64,000 bases of DNA from Stereocaulon alpinum (lineage: Eukaryota > Ascomycota > Lecanoromycetes > Lecanorales > Stereocaulaceae): contig JAEUBA010000079.1 in assembly GCA_018257865.1 (NCBI GenBank), forward strand, positions 62,001 to 126,000, written 5' to 3'. Made by a program: the position numbers and the translations under genes. This document shows, one piece after another, positions 45,039 through 56,706 of the stretch (the stretch's first letter is position 1; each line of letters begins with the position of its first letter). A model generated the notes under the pieces. That model did not search any database. It saw nothing but the letters and a program-made list of their open reading frames with translations, and was not told the origin of the DNA.

Positions 45039-48000
45039 TCAATTCTGTTGCCAGTAAAGTTGGAAGTCAGGAGTAACGCCGTCACGAATCTGCTCTTCGT
45101 TCGCTGTGCCCCAATCCTCAATAGCGATGTGGACATCCTCGTCGGATCGGATGGTAACAATATCACCGTCTGAATCTTTATAGCGCAGTCGAGCGGTACC
45201 TTTAGCGATTGATGCCGCAGATACTTTGACCATCTTCGAGTCAATTCGATCAATCAAAGAGCGGTGCTTGATGATAATAGGTACAACAATCGTGACATGG
45301 CTTGGGTGCGGGTCGAACCATATTGTGACCTTCAGTTGCGGTGGAAATGGTATACCATTCTCGGATGATATGGCGGCAGTGGGATTTTGGGCAACGGGAG
45401 GAACCGTGTCGGTAAAGGTCCCCTGTCCATACTCTTGCTGTAAGCGCTGGCCATAGGGGTCATAGCTGGCTTGGTCATGATACACCTGCGGGCCTCGATC
45501 TCGCTGTATTGCTGGAGACTGGGTTGCGCTTCGAATTGGCATTTGGGCGTCAAGAGGTGATATAGTATTGCTCCGATTGACTGGAGCGCGCGGTTGCACC
45601 ATGTGAGCTGGGATTGGAGGGACTGGAACGTTCTCGCCATTTGGTTGCCGTCTGGGACCTGTCACACTCTGGATGTCTGGTGTACTGACTGATCGTGAAC
45701 GACTCTGTGCCGCCGACATTTGCTGCTGCTGGTACTGAGAAGCAGCCATTGCTGGCAATGAGGGTCGTGTGATGGTTCGACCATCAACCACAAAGCTGTT
45801 TGGAGGTCCTGGGCCCTCTCTAGACGGTGCACGACCTATGGCGGGAGCGGTCCTGTGCTTGTTTGCATCACGGAGCCATTCGCTAGCCGCCGCCTGTGTC
45901 CGAGCGAATGGATACATACTTTGTTGAGACGCCGTGCGTGTAGAGACTGGTGAATCATTTGAAGGCGAAAAGTAAGAGGTCCCTGCAAATTCGGCCGGCG
46001 AGCCGGCACCTGGTGGAATATTCGTATTTAGGCTTAGAGGAGGTGTGTACGCTCCGTTGCTCTGCTCTTGTTGTGGGTACCTGGAGGGCGGCATACGACC
46101 AAGTTGCATGGAACGTAGACTATTGCTTGATACATTCCGACTGATGGAGGGTGGTTGGCCTTGACTCATGCTGTAAGTCGGGGCAACATCGTCGTCATCG
46201 TCCTCTTCTACCTCTCGATGTGGATTCTTCAGGCTAGGCTGGGTCTTCAAGTACAAGAACTCCGTAGTTGATGTACCAATGTGCCCCGAGCTTCTCGCCG
46301 AGTCAGTCAGAAGTTTCTGCTGTGCCCTCACAGCATCTTGCCATTTCTTCATCGTTGCTTCGTCATTGAAACGGATGATGAAGTTTTCCACGCCCGGATC
46401 CCCTTTCCAAAATATCTGCAATGTGAAGGTTGGGTTTTCTATACCGTTATTAGCAGGACACATTGAAACAGCGAGGTAAGGTGTTGAATTTACCAGTTTT
46501 CTTATTCATAATGTACGCAACATCAGTGACATTCTGCATAAAAATACGTCCCTTCAATTGGAGCTTGGGTTTGCCTTTCTTATCGACTAGAGGCTTGTTG
46601 GAGGAGAGCATCTTGTTCTTCGCTTTGTTCGGATTGATCTCTTTGCAACAGAGAAGTATTCGTTCGAAGAGGTAGATCTTGTACTGTTCACGCACAGGCA
46701 ACTCAAGTGCCACGTCGTTAGCCAAATCTCGTTCTAAGGAGGTGAGCCTGATAGACTCCTCTTCTTGTACGCGGGCTTCTGCGATTCCAGATGCGAGGGA
46801 AGACAGTCCGTCTTTTTCGTGAAGGAAAAGTGTGCTTCCCGTGAACGGGTTTGGGGAACTGAGGGACAAGCCAGGAGACCATGGTCGAAGCCCCTCTAAG
46901 AGGCTGACTTTGGGCCTCGGTGAATCAACCAGATTGGGGTTGAAAGGCATATCCTTGTGCAGCGAGCTCTGTGAAGGCTTTGCGGATATACTCTTCAGGG
47001 ACGGGTGCTTGTGAGTGATGTTCTTGGGGTAAGACATCCTAATCTCAGGGTTTGTGCTCTTAGGGGAGTGTCTCTTGAAGTTTTGACTCCGGGAAGACAT
47101 ACAGCTCTTTGTAACACATATAGATGTTTGGGCTTTAGGGGAGTTTGGGGAAGACTGGATGGGTATCTTTGCGCAAGAAGAGTTCTTCGTGCAGAAGATT
47201 CCAAGCCTTGAGCGCTCTATTGGAGTCTGCACTGGGGTGTGCGGTTTTCGTCCTTGAAACTCCACGGGTATGCACTCCAGGCCGCTTGCTGTTCTACGCC
47301 GCGGGGTGCGGGTGAACCAGCGGGAGAGTGTGTGCATGTTTTGCACAGTTTGGGGGACACGGGGGGCCGGGGAATGACGATGGTCAATAGCAAAACGAAT
47401 GCAGGCGCGCGTTTTGGGATCGAGGGAATCGGACATAACGCTTACCTCGCGTTCCACTTCTTTAACACCCTCGCCTTTCAGAACGGTGTAGCTACCGAAC
47501 ATTAAGAGTTGGCCGAAGTGGTCGATCTTGTGTCCCTTCCAGTCCTCGACACGGGATTGGAGTTCGTTGACGGCGGCAAGGCGGTTCTCTCGGCCAACGG
47601 CCTCTTCGGCGCGGTCCATCATCGATTGGGTCGCTGCGTGCCCTTCCACGAGGTCCTGATGAAGTTCATCTTCATAAGCTCCATGCTTCACAAGCTCCTA
47701 TGACATAGTCAGTAAAGTACCTTTTATGGAAACTAAATGGCCCAAATACGTTGAGAAGAAGTGGATACTTCGACAAGCGCTGGAAGGGCTTCAGGAGAAA
47801 GCCAAGAAGTATTGCGGGCGTTGCACAGATCCCCGAAAGGCCTTTGTCTGCTGATATGGGCGCCGCGCGAAGCTTGTTCCATTCCTTGATCACGGTATCG
47901 TTGCACCTATTTTGGTTGGCAAGAAATGGCTCATATACGCGAAATCCGTCTTTGTAATATGAGAAAAGCTTGCCCCAGTTCTGCTCTGATTCTAATAACG

Positions 48001-48937
48001 AGTTCTGTTGTTCAATACGAATCAAGAACCTTCGCTGGAAATCTAGTAAGGCGTTAAGGTTTAAGAAGATGTCATGCACAGCATCGCCTGGAAGCGCTCC
48101 GCTTTGTTGGATGCCGTTCTGAAATTGCTGTAGCATCTCCAGGTGTTGCACGTAGTCACGCTCGGTCCGAACAATTTCATCGATGATCTTCTGCCTATGG
48201 GAAGACCCTTGCGTGGCAGGCTGAGCTGCGGAGGTCCTTGAGGTGCCATTATGATGGAGAAGACCTTTTTGGCCTAGAATATCCAAGACCTTGTTCACAA
48301 CCTTTGTAACCTTGACAAATCCAGTGGTATCTTCTCCATACAGATCAGTGATCAGGAAGCACTCGCTTGGTTCGAATTTCAAATCTCGCATGCAAGCCTC
48401 TAGAAATTTGAAGGTAGCGGCCTTTCCCACTTTCGACTCTTTCAGTTTCGTCTGGTCGAAATATATAGGATCACTTAGTCTCAAAGCATTGTAAATTGTT
48501 ATCAGGGGATAACCACGCCTCAAGAAATTCCACATCAATGTGACTGGGTCTAGTGATCCGTTAGCCGCGGTCTCCTCTTCCTGGATTTCGGCTATATGAT
48601 CTTCAAATCCAGGGACTTCTGCCAGACGACTCCGCAAGTTCATGCATATCATGTACAAGGAGCTGTTGTGATCCGCTTTTCGATTCATGATATTCATATC
48701 TGGTTCAATTGGCGCGGGTGGCAATTGAGAGAACGTTGAGGGTATCGGAGGGGGAAAGAGGCCTTTCTCATCCTCTTGAGACCGCATAGTGGAGTTGGAG
48801 CCGTATCGGCTGGGCTGTGATGCTAGGCTCGAAGAACCGAACGAGGTAGTGCTCCCGTTTACATAACCACGGGAGTGAAGGGACGAGGTCATGTTGTTCC
48901 GTGCGAAAGGATTTCGAGCAGTCTCTGTTGCCAGCAT
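45039..48937 (-). CDS. CDC24: Cdc24-type guanine-nucleotide exchange factor for Cdc42
   Basis: Minus-strand exons 47750..48937, 46494..47697 and 45039..46438. Domain order is Cdc24-type: calponin-homology-like (about 90-205, MWNFLRRGYPLITIYNAL), DH/RhoGEF (about 245-420, IIDEIVRTERDYVQHLEMLQ ... LLKPFQRLSKYPLLL), PH (from about 450) and C-terminal PB1 (LKVTIWFDPHPSH ... DSDGDIVTIRSDEDVHIAI) that binds a Bem1-type scaffold. It activates Cdc42 at sites of polarised growth. As read, the protein is 1263 aa, because the PH domain is split after residue 480 by 254 codons flanked by GAG/GTAAGC and GAACAG/TAC; removal gives 1009 aa and a continuous EREYKIYLFERILLCCKE strand. The linker before PB1 is Ser/Pro/Gln-rich. 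Confidence 0.93.
46684..47445 (-). other. Candidate exitron: 762-nt in-frame, stop-free segment in the Cdc24 PH domain
   Basis: Bounded by a consensus donor (GAG then GTAAGC at 47445) and acceptor (GTGCGTGAACAG ending at 46684), with a CTAAC branch-point match about 35 nt before the acceptor. It is exactly 254 codons without a stop, encodes Ser/Pro/Arg-rich disordered sequence, and interrupts a conserved PH strand. An alternative in-frame acceptor (CTTGAG) lies 18 nt earlier in transcript order. Confidence 0.6.
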
Positions 48938-50259
48938 ACCGCAGATTTATGTCTCAAGTCAAGTCGCCGGATGCTCAGCAAACTGGTGGGCGGACAAATG
49001 CAGACGGAGCGTTCTCTTAGTATGCAATGGCCTCCATAATTTTGCGCGTTGAGCAGATTTCCAGAGTGTGATCTGTCAATATGATTATGCCAGCACGAAA
49101 TCGATGACTTTCAAGGGTTCCGGGTCATGGAGGAGGAGATGCGATCAGTAGCCGGGCAAAGAAGTCTTGGGAGGTTGAGGTGCGGTCAACAGAGGGATGA
49201 ACTGAGGTTCTTTAGCGACGAACCCAAGGAATGCAAGCAGCAACGACACAGCCGGGGAATGATATGAGAGGCGCGTTATGAACATACCTATAGTAGCCGG
49301 GACTTTAACTACAGTAAAGTAGGATACCTGAAGCCGGTGAGCATGGCAAGTTGGAGGAAGTGAGCAGGAGTCGTCTCCTAAGGCGTTCGGTCGCACTCTC
49401 TGAGATGGCCTGGGTACGGTCAAAGACGGTCGCCAGATGCGTGCACAAGTCGTTTTGATATTGAGTTGGAAAGGGATCAAGGGACAGGGACAGACTTGTA
49501 TGAGTAAGGGCAGAGCAAGGTGAGGGCTCTGATGTGAGGAGCCCTTGAAGGATTGTTCTGCATGCTTATTCGCGGGGCAGTTAGCCTAACCGCTCTAGGA
49601 CCGGTAACTAGCGTGGTTCTCTGCAGCAAGTGTTCCCGCATATGCCTTCCCTTACTCTATACAAGAAGGATTGACTATGAGAACAGGATTCATAACATTT
49701 ACAGATATAACATCCACCTTGGAGCCAAGCATTTCACTGCAATTACTAGCAGTAACGAAGTTACCTTCCTGGCACCCTCAATAGGAGCATGCTGCTATAT
49801 CTGGGCTGTAGGCCGAATTGCCACCTACCGACCTTTCAATGTGGTCTTGAGGATCTGTACATCAGTAGCTGATGATGGTCAGACTGCCGCTGCACGAGAC
49901 CCGAGCATTTGAAAATGGTTGTTGAAAACCGGGCTGAGCAGATCCACACTGACGATGTGATTGGACATGCAAGCGCCGGTAAGTGCCCACACTAGAGAAC
50001 GCAACATCTCTAAATACTCCTCTTGAGATCCTACGCACCTCTATTCTTGTCGAGATGCATCTGATTCGGAACAAGCACCTCGGTTCTTAGCCCAAGGACT
50101 CTCTCAAGGACCAATAGTGATGCTGAGCGATAAGAATCCTTATACTTGAGTGATCAAGTCTCCAACGACCAAATGACGTCTTTCACTGTCGTATTTTGGC
50201 GCCACCTGAGCGCATGGGTTTTGAAGCCATGGTATCGAGTGAAAATGACTCTGGTCTCA
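48938..50259. other. CDC24 upstream region and SET-gene 3' flank
   Basis: About 1.3 kb. On the CDC24 strand the 5' region contains a short upstream ORF (about 49145-49280, MFITRLSYHSP...). No other gene assembled. Confidence 0.4.
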
Positions 50260-52413
50260 CTAGGTCGACCCTCTTTCAAGAAAGAGCACCCATTCATCGT
50301 CTTCTTCCTGCTCATTTTCTTGCAAGTGCGGGTACCAGAACCCTTCCGACCTAACGATGTGGAGGCACCATGCAAGGCACTGTACCGTTATTTTTGCATC
50401 ATTGTACAAAGAGTGAGGGTGCTTCGCCACAGCTGCGTTGACTGCATCTAGGTAAGAGACTGCCACCAGATAAAGGTCTTCTTCAGTATGTTGATTTCGG
50501 GGTGAAGCGAACCGCTCATCTTCCGCAACTCCATGCCGAGATGCCATTGGCAATTCTGACGATGGCGCTTGTGTTATACCCTCCGGATAGATCTCATTAA
50601 GGAAATGAAGCCAATAAAGAAAACGTGACTCGAGTTCAGCATCTGAAGGTATTTCCCCGCTACCAATCGTATTGTCTGTCTGGGCATATATCCAGAGGCC
50701 GCATAGCCAAAGTGTAAATGCGAAGTCACTACCTCCGCGCTCTCTGATCTTGCTAGGATCTCGTGTTCTCAGTCCTGCGTTTAGTACAGTTCGAAAGTCT
50801 TTTAGTAGCCTCTTGGGTGAAGCCGTCATCGTATGCTCTAGTCTAACGACTTGGAGACTTCTAGCCTTGTCAGGTTCATTGGTATCCATGTATGATCTCA
50901 GGATTCTATGCAGGTACCCCAAGACGTGTTCAAGGATGCGCAATTGGCCTCGGCGATATCTAGCAGCGTCGAGTTGCCGCGCATTTTGTGGCTCCCCACG
51001 CAAATCTTTGCCATGCATACACATGGTTGATCGAGCTTTCTGTAATTTCATGACGACTGCACAGATTACGTGAAGCTTATTGCGTGAGATTGATGTGTCC
51101 AAGAAACTTCCGTTGTGCAGCGGACTGTTGTCGGCTTTAGCTCTCTCTCGCTGATTTTCGACTGCTATGGAAAAATCTTCGAGAAACGACGGAGAGAACT
51201 GACACCCGTTATCTGAAATTCGCACCCAATGGATACTTTCCTCTGCTGGTACCTCTCCCACTCCGATGATTGCATTCTGTGACTTCGTGTGCTCGGTTTT
51301 GAATTCCTGGCTGGAGCCATTCGTAGACCTTGCACTTGAGCCAATGTTTAATCGACGAGATTTGGTAGCCCTGATGTATGAAGATATGTCCGTAGAGAAA
51401 CTTATGCTCAAGTGGTCGGCTGGATTATCGGGTAGACTGAAACCATAGCCCATGATTACTATGTATGCAGACGTCAGCCCAAAGCGTTAAGACTTGAAAC
51501 GAATACCCACATTCTGCATTGCTCTTGGGTCCATAGTTGTTCCAAATTTGACTGCCTCCAGTTGCCTTGACATTGTTCTTGAGGGTACACGAGCTCGACC
51601 CCCACAGCCAGGTAACTCTCTGAGATGGGTCGTGATTCAAGATGTCCAAGCCGGGAATCAGTACGGGACTCTTCGCGTCAACGTCTGCATGTATTGCAAA
51701 ATCGGTCTCATCCTGACTGAAGACAGCTGGACCCCCAAAGCTGCGCGAGGACATGATTGTGGCCGTCCAGAGGTAAAGCTCCCTTGTACTAGTCAGTATT
51801 ATAGTGAATTCTTGACCACTAGCATAAGCATCACAGACCACGTCCAAAGCTCGCTCTGATACTTATCGGCTTGGTCATGAAATAGCTCCCTCACTGCATC
51901 ATCATACTCCTTGCGCCATGTGTCTAGCCTAACTTTTCGTGCATGCTCCAGGTTAGTCCCCGCTATCCACAGTAAATCATCGGAGTTGTAATACAAAGGA
52001 GTATTTAGAGAGTCCTTCTGGTAGGGCTGCGGTAAGTTCCTAATATAAGGCCACCATGGCGAATACTCTTGTAACAGGTATTGCTTCATTAAGAACAGTT
52101 GAGTTGCTACATGCGGCCGGAAGGCAGATTGTATATGAGCAAGGTGGTACCTGTGGGCACTAGGCCATGAGACAGTAAGATGGTGAGGACATGATATGAT
52201 CGTGGTGTCTGGAGCAAGGTCCCGGTCTGCGCGGACTCGCAACGAATTTCCTTCGGATTGGTTCGATGTTATCTCAACATCAGGGTTGATGTAGCCTCCA
52301 TTTGCACGAAACCACAATTCGAAGGCTTCCTCAGCCGTGTTTGAAGTAATGCGAGGAAAGTTGTTGGCAGGAGTCGATAGGTCAAGAAGCCAATCTGCAA
52401 GGTCCCGAAGCAT
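50260..52413 (-). CDS. SET-domain lysine methyltransferase (SETD3/Rubisco-LSMT-like)
   Basis: Minus-strand exons 51839..52413, 51511..51782 and 50260..51458; 681 aa. N-terminal half: FELWFRANGGYINPDVEI, RDLAPDTTIISCP, LYLWTATIMSSRSFGG, PGLDILNHDP and NNYGPKSNAELIMGYGFSL, which are the SET motifs for S-adenosylmethionine binding (the N-H and GYGF-type Tyr pair) as arranged in SETD3/LSMT enzymes. The insertion between SET-N and SET-C is the iSET helical region. The C-terminal 300 residues form a helical, substrate-binding-like domain. It probably methylates a non-histone lysine or histidine; the substrate is unknown. The donor of intron 1 (GTCTGT) is weak but the WTWELYLWT junction is convincing. 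Confidence 0.9.
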
Positions 52414-52744
52414 ATCCGTTTGAGAAGTCGGTCTCAGAGCGTAAGCACTCTTAAATTAGAGTAGTAAGAACGAGACTCGGCATCTCTTCCAGGCTCTTTC
52501 CAACTACCAGCATGGCAGACAATGAGGATTCAACGACGGCCAATACCCTCAATGTTTACTTCGCTCGTTAGAGCCAAAGAGAAAGGAACGCGGGCTGGCT
52601 TATCTGGAAAAAGCTTACGCTGCCGGCAGAGGGTTCAGCCCTATTGGATCAGTGACAGATCTGAGGAGAATTGCTTCTTCCTCTCAACACAAACAGGCAA
52701 GATTCATACCCTGCTGAACAAAGAAGAAGCGAGGACTCTGGAAC
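52414..52744. other. Divergent promoter region, SET gene / P450
   Basis: 330 bp between two divergent starts; nothing specific seen. Confidence 0.4.
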
Positions 52745-54500
52745 ATGATCTCGTTATCCTTGGTAGCTGTACCGCTTGTTGTTTCCTATCTAGTCTACAA
52801 GTATCTAGTATTCCCAGTCTTTCTCTCCCCGCTTTCTAAAATTCCAAGCGCGCATTTCTCATCATCTTTCTCACCTGTATGGATTCTTTGGAAGAGATAC
52901 AAGGCACAAGAAAATAGAGCTATTCATGCTGCACATGTCAAGTGTGGAAATATTGTCAGACTTGGGCCCAATGAAGTCAGCGTAGCCTGTGTAGATGACG
53001 GTATCCGCACTGTTTATAGTGGGGGCTTCGAGAAATGGAGTTGGTATCCGAACCAATTTGAATACTATGGGTAAGGACTCCATCATGCTATTCTCCGACG
53101 TAGATGGGTCTCTTTACTGATTATCGAAGTGTACCGAACATGTTCTCCATGGCCAACAGCAAACCCCATTCGATCCGCAAACGCATGATAGCAAATGTCT
53201 ATTCCAAGTCATACATCCAATCCTCACCAGAACTCCACCAAATCTCAAAAATCATGATCTTCGACAGGCTCCTTCCCCTGCTAGAAGATGTAGCAACCAA
53301 AGGCCAGCCACTGGATGTTCTCGATTTGAACCACTCAAGCACAATGGACTTCATGATCGCCTTCATCTTCGGCCTACAAACCAGCACCAATTTCATCCAG
53401 GACGTCAAGACGCGAAAAGAATGGATCTCAATCTACCAGAGCAGACGGCCCTTCCAATTCTGGGCAGCCGAACTACCAGGCGTAGTATCCTTTTTCAAGA
53501 GATTGGGAATCAACATCACCCCAGCCTGGGTGAACAAAGCCAATAAATGGCTTGAGGACTGGACGCTAGAAAAATGCGACGCTGCAGCAGCCTCAGTGTA
53601 CGAGTTCGAGGACCCATCCTCCGAAGGCGGAGAGAAATTTGATACCCTCCCAACAACGCCAACAACAACAACCCCAATAGTCTTCTGCCAACTCGCCGAC
53701 TGCCTCAAGCCCAACCCCGCCTATCGCTCTCCCCACCCCAGACGTCCCTCCATAGCAACCGAACTCCACGACCACATAGCCGCCGGCCACGAAACATCAG
53801 GAATAACACTAACCTACCTCTTCCACGAGCTCTCCCTCCACCCCCCCATCCAATCCCGCCTCCGCACCGAACTCCGCACCCACCTCCCACCCCTCCTCCT
53901 CTCCTCCTCCTCCTCGACCCAAACTCACGACATCCCCTCCCCCCGCACCATCGACGCTCTCCCCCTCCTCAACGCCTGCCTCCTCGAAACCCTCCGCATC
54001 CACGCCGCGATCCCAGGCCCCCAACCACGCATCACCCCCCACACCCCAGAAACGTCCCTCGCCAATTCCCCTCCCCTCCCAGGCGGAGTTAGAGTCAGCG
54101 CGCAAGCATACACCTTACATAGAAACGCGAACGTCTTCCCCGAGCCAGAGGCATGGAGGCCAGAAAGGTGGATTGAGGCTAGTGAGGAGGAAAAGATAGA
54201 AATGGGTCGGTGGTTTTGGGCGTTTGGGAGTGGGGGGCGGATGTGCATTGGGCGGCATTTTGCTGTGCAGGGTATGTATTCCATCTTGCCCTTCAACATC
54301 GACACTATGCTCCAGTAATTTCACTTGGGATTTCAGATGTGCTGATGAGGTCGTGCTTAGAAATGAAACTCATCACAGCAGCCATCTATGCAAATTTCAG
54401 CACCCACATTCTCGACGACGAGGGTATCGAGCAGATTGACGCTTACGCAGCTGGGCCTAAGGGCAACAAGCTAATGCTGAGGTTTGAGCGTGTGGAGTGA
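52745..54500 (+). CDS. Cytochrome P450 monooxygenase (second in window)
   Basis: Exons 52745..53070, 53130..54271 and 54337..54500; 543 aa. N-terminal membrane anchor (SLSLVAVPLVVSYLVYKYLV) and proline-containing hinge; IVRLGPNEVSVACVDDGIRT; I-helix AAGHETSG; ExxR as ETLR; RPERW; heme loop FGSGGRMCIGRHFA. The architecture is that of fungal E-class P450s tailoring small molecules at the ER; I cannot assign a CYP family. The first intron ends at the CGAAG before GTACCG (53129), giving YYGVPNMFSM; the nearer TAG acceptor would shift the frame. Coding sequence changes from C-rich (53700-54110) to G-rich (54150-54270). It has no biosynthetic-cluster partners nearby. Confidence 0.9.
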
Positions 54501-54685
54501 AGGGTGTGGTTTGCATTGTGGTGTGGGGTGGGCGATGATCAGGGGGGAAATGATGATACATATGATTTGATGAGAGATGTGAATGGTTGAACAGGACGAG
54601 AAGTATATATTTCCTAACGAGACTGTGCTGTACTGGGTATAATATTACTAATGAACTACTTCTACAAAGCATGCTGTAACCCCTC

Positions 54686-56706
54686 TCATTTCCCATCCCC
54701 ATATCCATTTCCATCCTCGTCAACACTTTTACATCCCTCATAATCCATGACCGGCCCAGTCCTAAGCGCCATATCCTCATCAACAACGTGCTTCTTCCCA
54801 TACCAATACCTATCAATCTGTCTCTTCAGAACATTCGTGGATGGCGGGTTGGCCCAGGCTTGGTAGTTTTTGAAGCCTTGCATTAGTTGTAGGGAGTAGT
54901 CCCCTGATGCAGAGCCGGCCGTGAAGGGAGTGCCGGCCGGGAGGTTGCGGAACCTGATTGATCAAAGTGCAGGGTTAGAGAACGATGCTGGAGAAGCGAG
55001 AGAGGGGAGCACGAAGGACAGAATGGTGAGTTGTGTGAAGGGGGAAGAGAGAGGCGCTTGTACCATGTCATAGTGTTTGTGTCGTCAACAGGAAGCCACT
55101 GGTTCTTTTTGGGGTCGTAAACCGGACCCGGTTTTTGAGTCATGCTGACGGTATTCGGATTCTGCGAAACCGAATGGCACGACGCGCAGGAAGAGATGAA
55201 ATTGTCAGCTAGATGGCTCGCTGAGCGTTAGCCAGTTAATCAGGACTGCAGAAGTGTTCGGTGTTTGCCAAATTAAACTTCGCAGGGCCAAAGACAACTT
55301 GCCTGGGCCATTCAGCCTTCCGTTCCAACCCCAGGTGGGCCTTTTGCCACCCAAACTCTTCCTTATCGCGTCTGCTCGTGGATTGATCCATGACTCCACG
55401 GGCTTTTGACCAGAATAGTAAGCCGCTTGCGTGAGTTTGGGATCATTTCCCCACATAAGGCCGACGGGTATGATACGATCCCAGGGCTAGTTACAGAATG
55501 CATGAGTACAACGAGTCTGACGGTGGAGGATATGAGGTAGAGTTGTAACTTACATCCAGCTTCTTGCTACCAGAATCATACATGAAAGTACCGAATACCC
55601 AACCTATTTCAGCTCGGTCGTCGCGAACTGCAAAATCAACTTGCGTAAGACGGAGATCGCTTGCGAAGTTGTTGCGGTTCCCAGCGGTATAGGGGTTGAT
55701 TTCGTCAACCTTCTCAGCAATGACCTAATGTTTGATGTTAAAGAGTAGTAGGTGGTAGATAGCCGAGCCTGGTGACTTACGGCTTTCATAGCAGGAGATC
55801 CTTTTAGTGATGGGACCTCCGCATCTGTTGCATCCGTGAGAAGAAGCTACAAGAAAAATTCAGCCGGGAATCCTCAAGAGTCTAAGACACGGAAGAGGGC
55901 TAACCTTGAAGACACAAGTGCCCTCTTGGAATTTCTGATCCGTGGTCCATTGTGGGTTACAAGGATCCTTCCAGACTTGTCCGAAGACCAATGCACCTGC
56001 ATCATCCTGAGCAACAATACAATTCCCATATGATGCGTATAGCTCACCTATCGAGTTGTAATACCCACAAGCCCAATTCTGCAAGAATCGGTCCTGTGTC
56101 CGCGCGAATTCGAAAGGAGGCGTAGCACGCTCATACGTTAGACCGTTGATCGGTTCTCTTCCGTTCGGCGAGTAGTGCATCCAGGGTGCATGGTACCAAT
56201 CGCGGACCTGCCTGATAGTCAGACGGTTGACAATGCTGTTGTTTATAGATACCGGTGAGCTAAACATTATTGTTTTCGATGCGGAAGCCATTATTCACAT
56301 TACCCTCCCAGCAGTATGCTTTGATCAAAGCACAATACTCATACGGCTGAGTCCTGAAGTTCTTTCTAAGCCACGGAGCTTCTGTTTTTAGATCGAAAGA
56401 AGGCGGAGGCCGTGAGGGGCCTGGAACCGTCGGCCAATCTGTCACATCCTTTTTGTTAGGAGGGAGCCCCTTCAGCCTCATGCTCTCTGGGTAGTCATTT
56501 TGGATTTTCCATGTTGGCCCACTGTATCCAGATGGTACTGGGTACTGCGAAGAGGTGTGGAACTCCTCTTCAGCGGAGCGGTAAGTAGTGTCCAATCTGA
56601 GAGGATGGCGTCGGATATTTCCAGCCGCAATCCCACTAATTCCAAGTACCGCGCCTCCTGCGATCAATTGCTTCCTGGAAAAGTTGCGGTAAAGTCTTGA
56701 AGCCAT
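54686..56706 (-). CDS. Bacterial-type c-type cytochrome family protein (CxxCH), predicted mitochondrial
   Basis: Eight minus-strand exons: 56266..56706, 56048..56207, 55905..55996, 55781..55846, 55554..55724, 55303..55486, 55064..55208 and 54686..54953; 508 aa, all in phase. Residues 1-40 (RLYRNFSRKQLIAGGAVLGISGI) are basic, then hydrophobic, like a mitochondrial presequence plus membrane anchor. The body has VRDWYHAPWMHYSPNGREPI, QNWACGYYNSIG, WVFGTFMYDS, IIPVGLMWGNDPKLTQAAYY, the heme-c motif NFISSCASCHSVSQ, and FRNLPAGTPFT. This order is what I know from bacterial cytochrome c family proteins. Heme c attachment in fungi occurs in the intermembrane space, consistent with the leader. The enzymatic role is unknown. 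Intron 55209..55302 is GC-AG. Confidence 0.82.

Noticed and set aside
53071..53104. Short first intron of the second P450 ending at the TAG before ATGGGTC, implying a frameshift pseudogene
   Set aside because: The next acceptor (CGAAG, 53129) restores the frame and gives the family-typical YGVPNMFSM.
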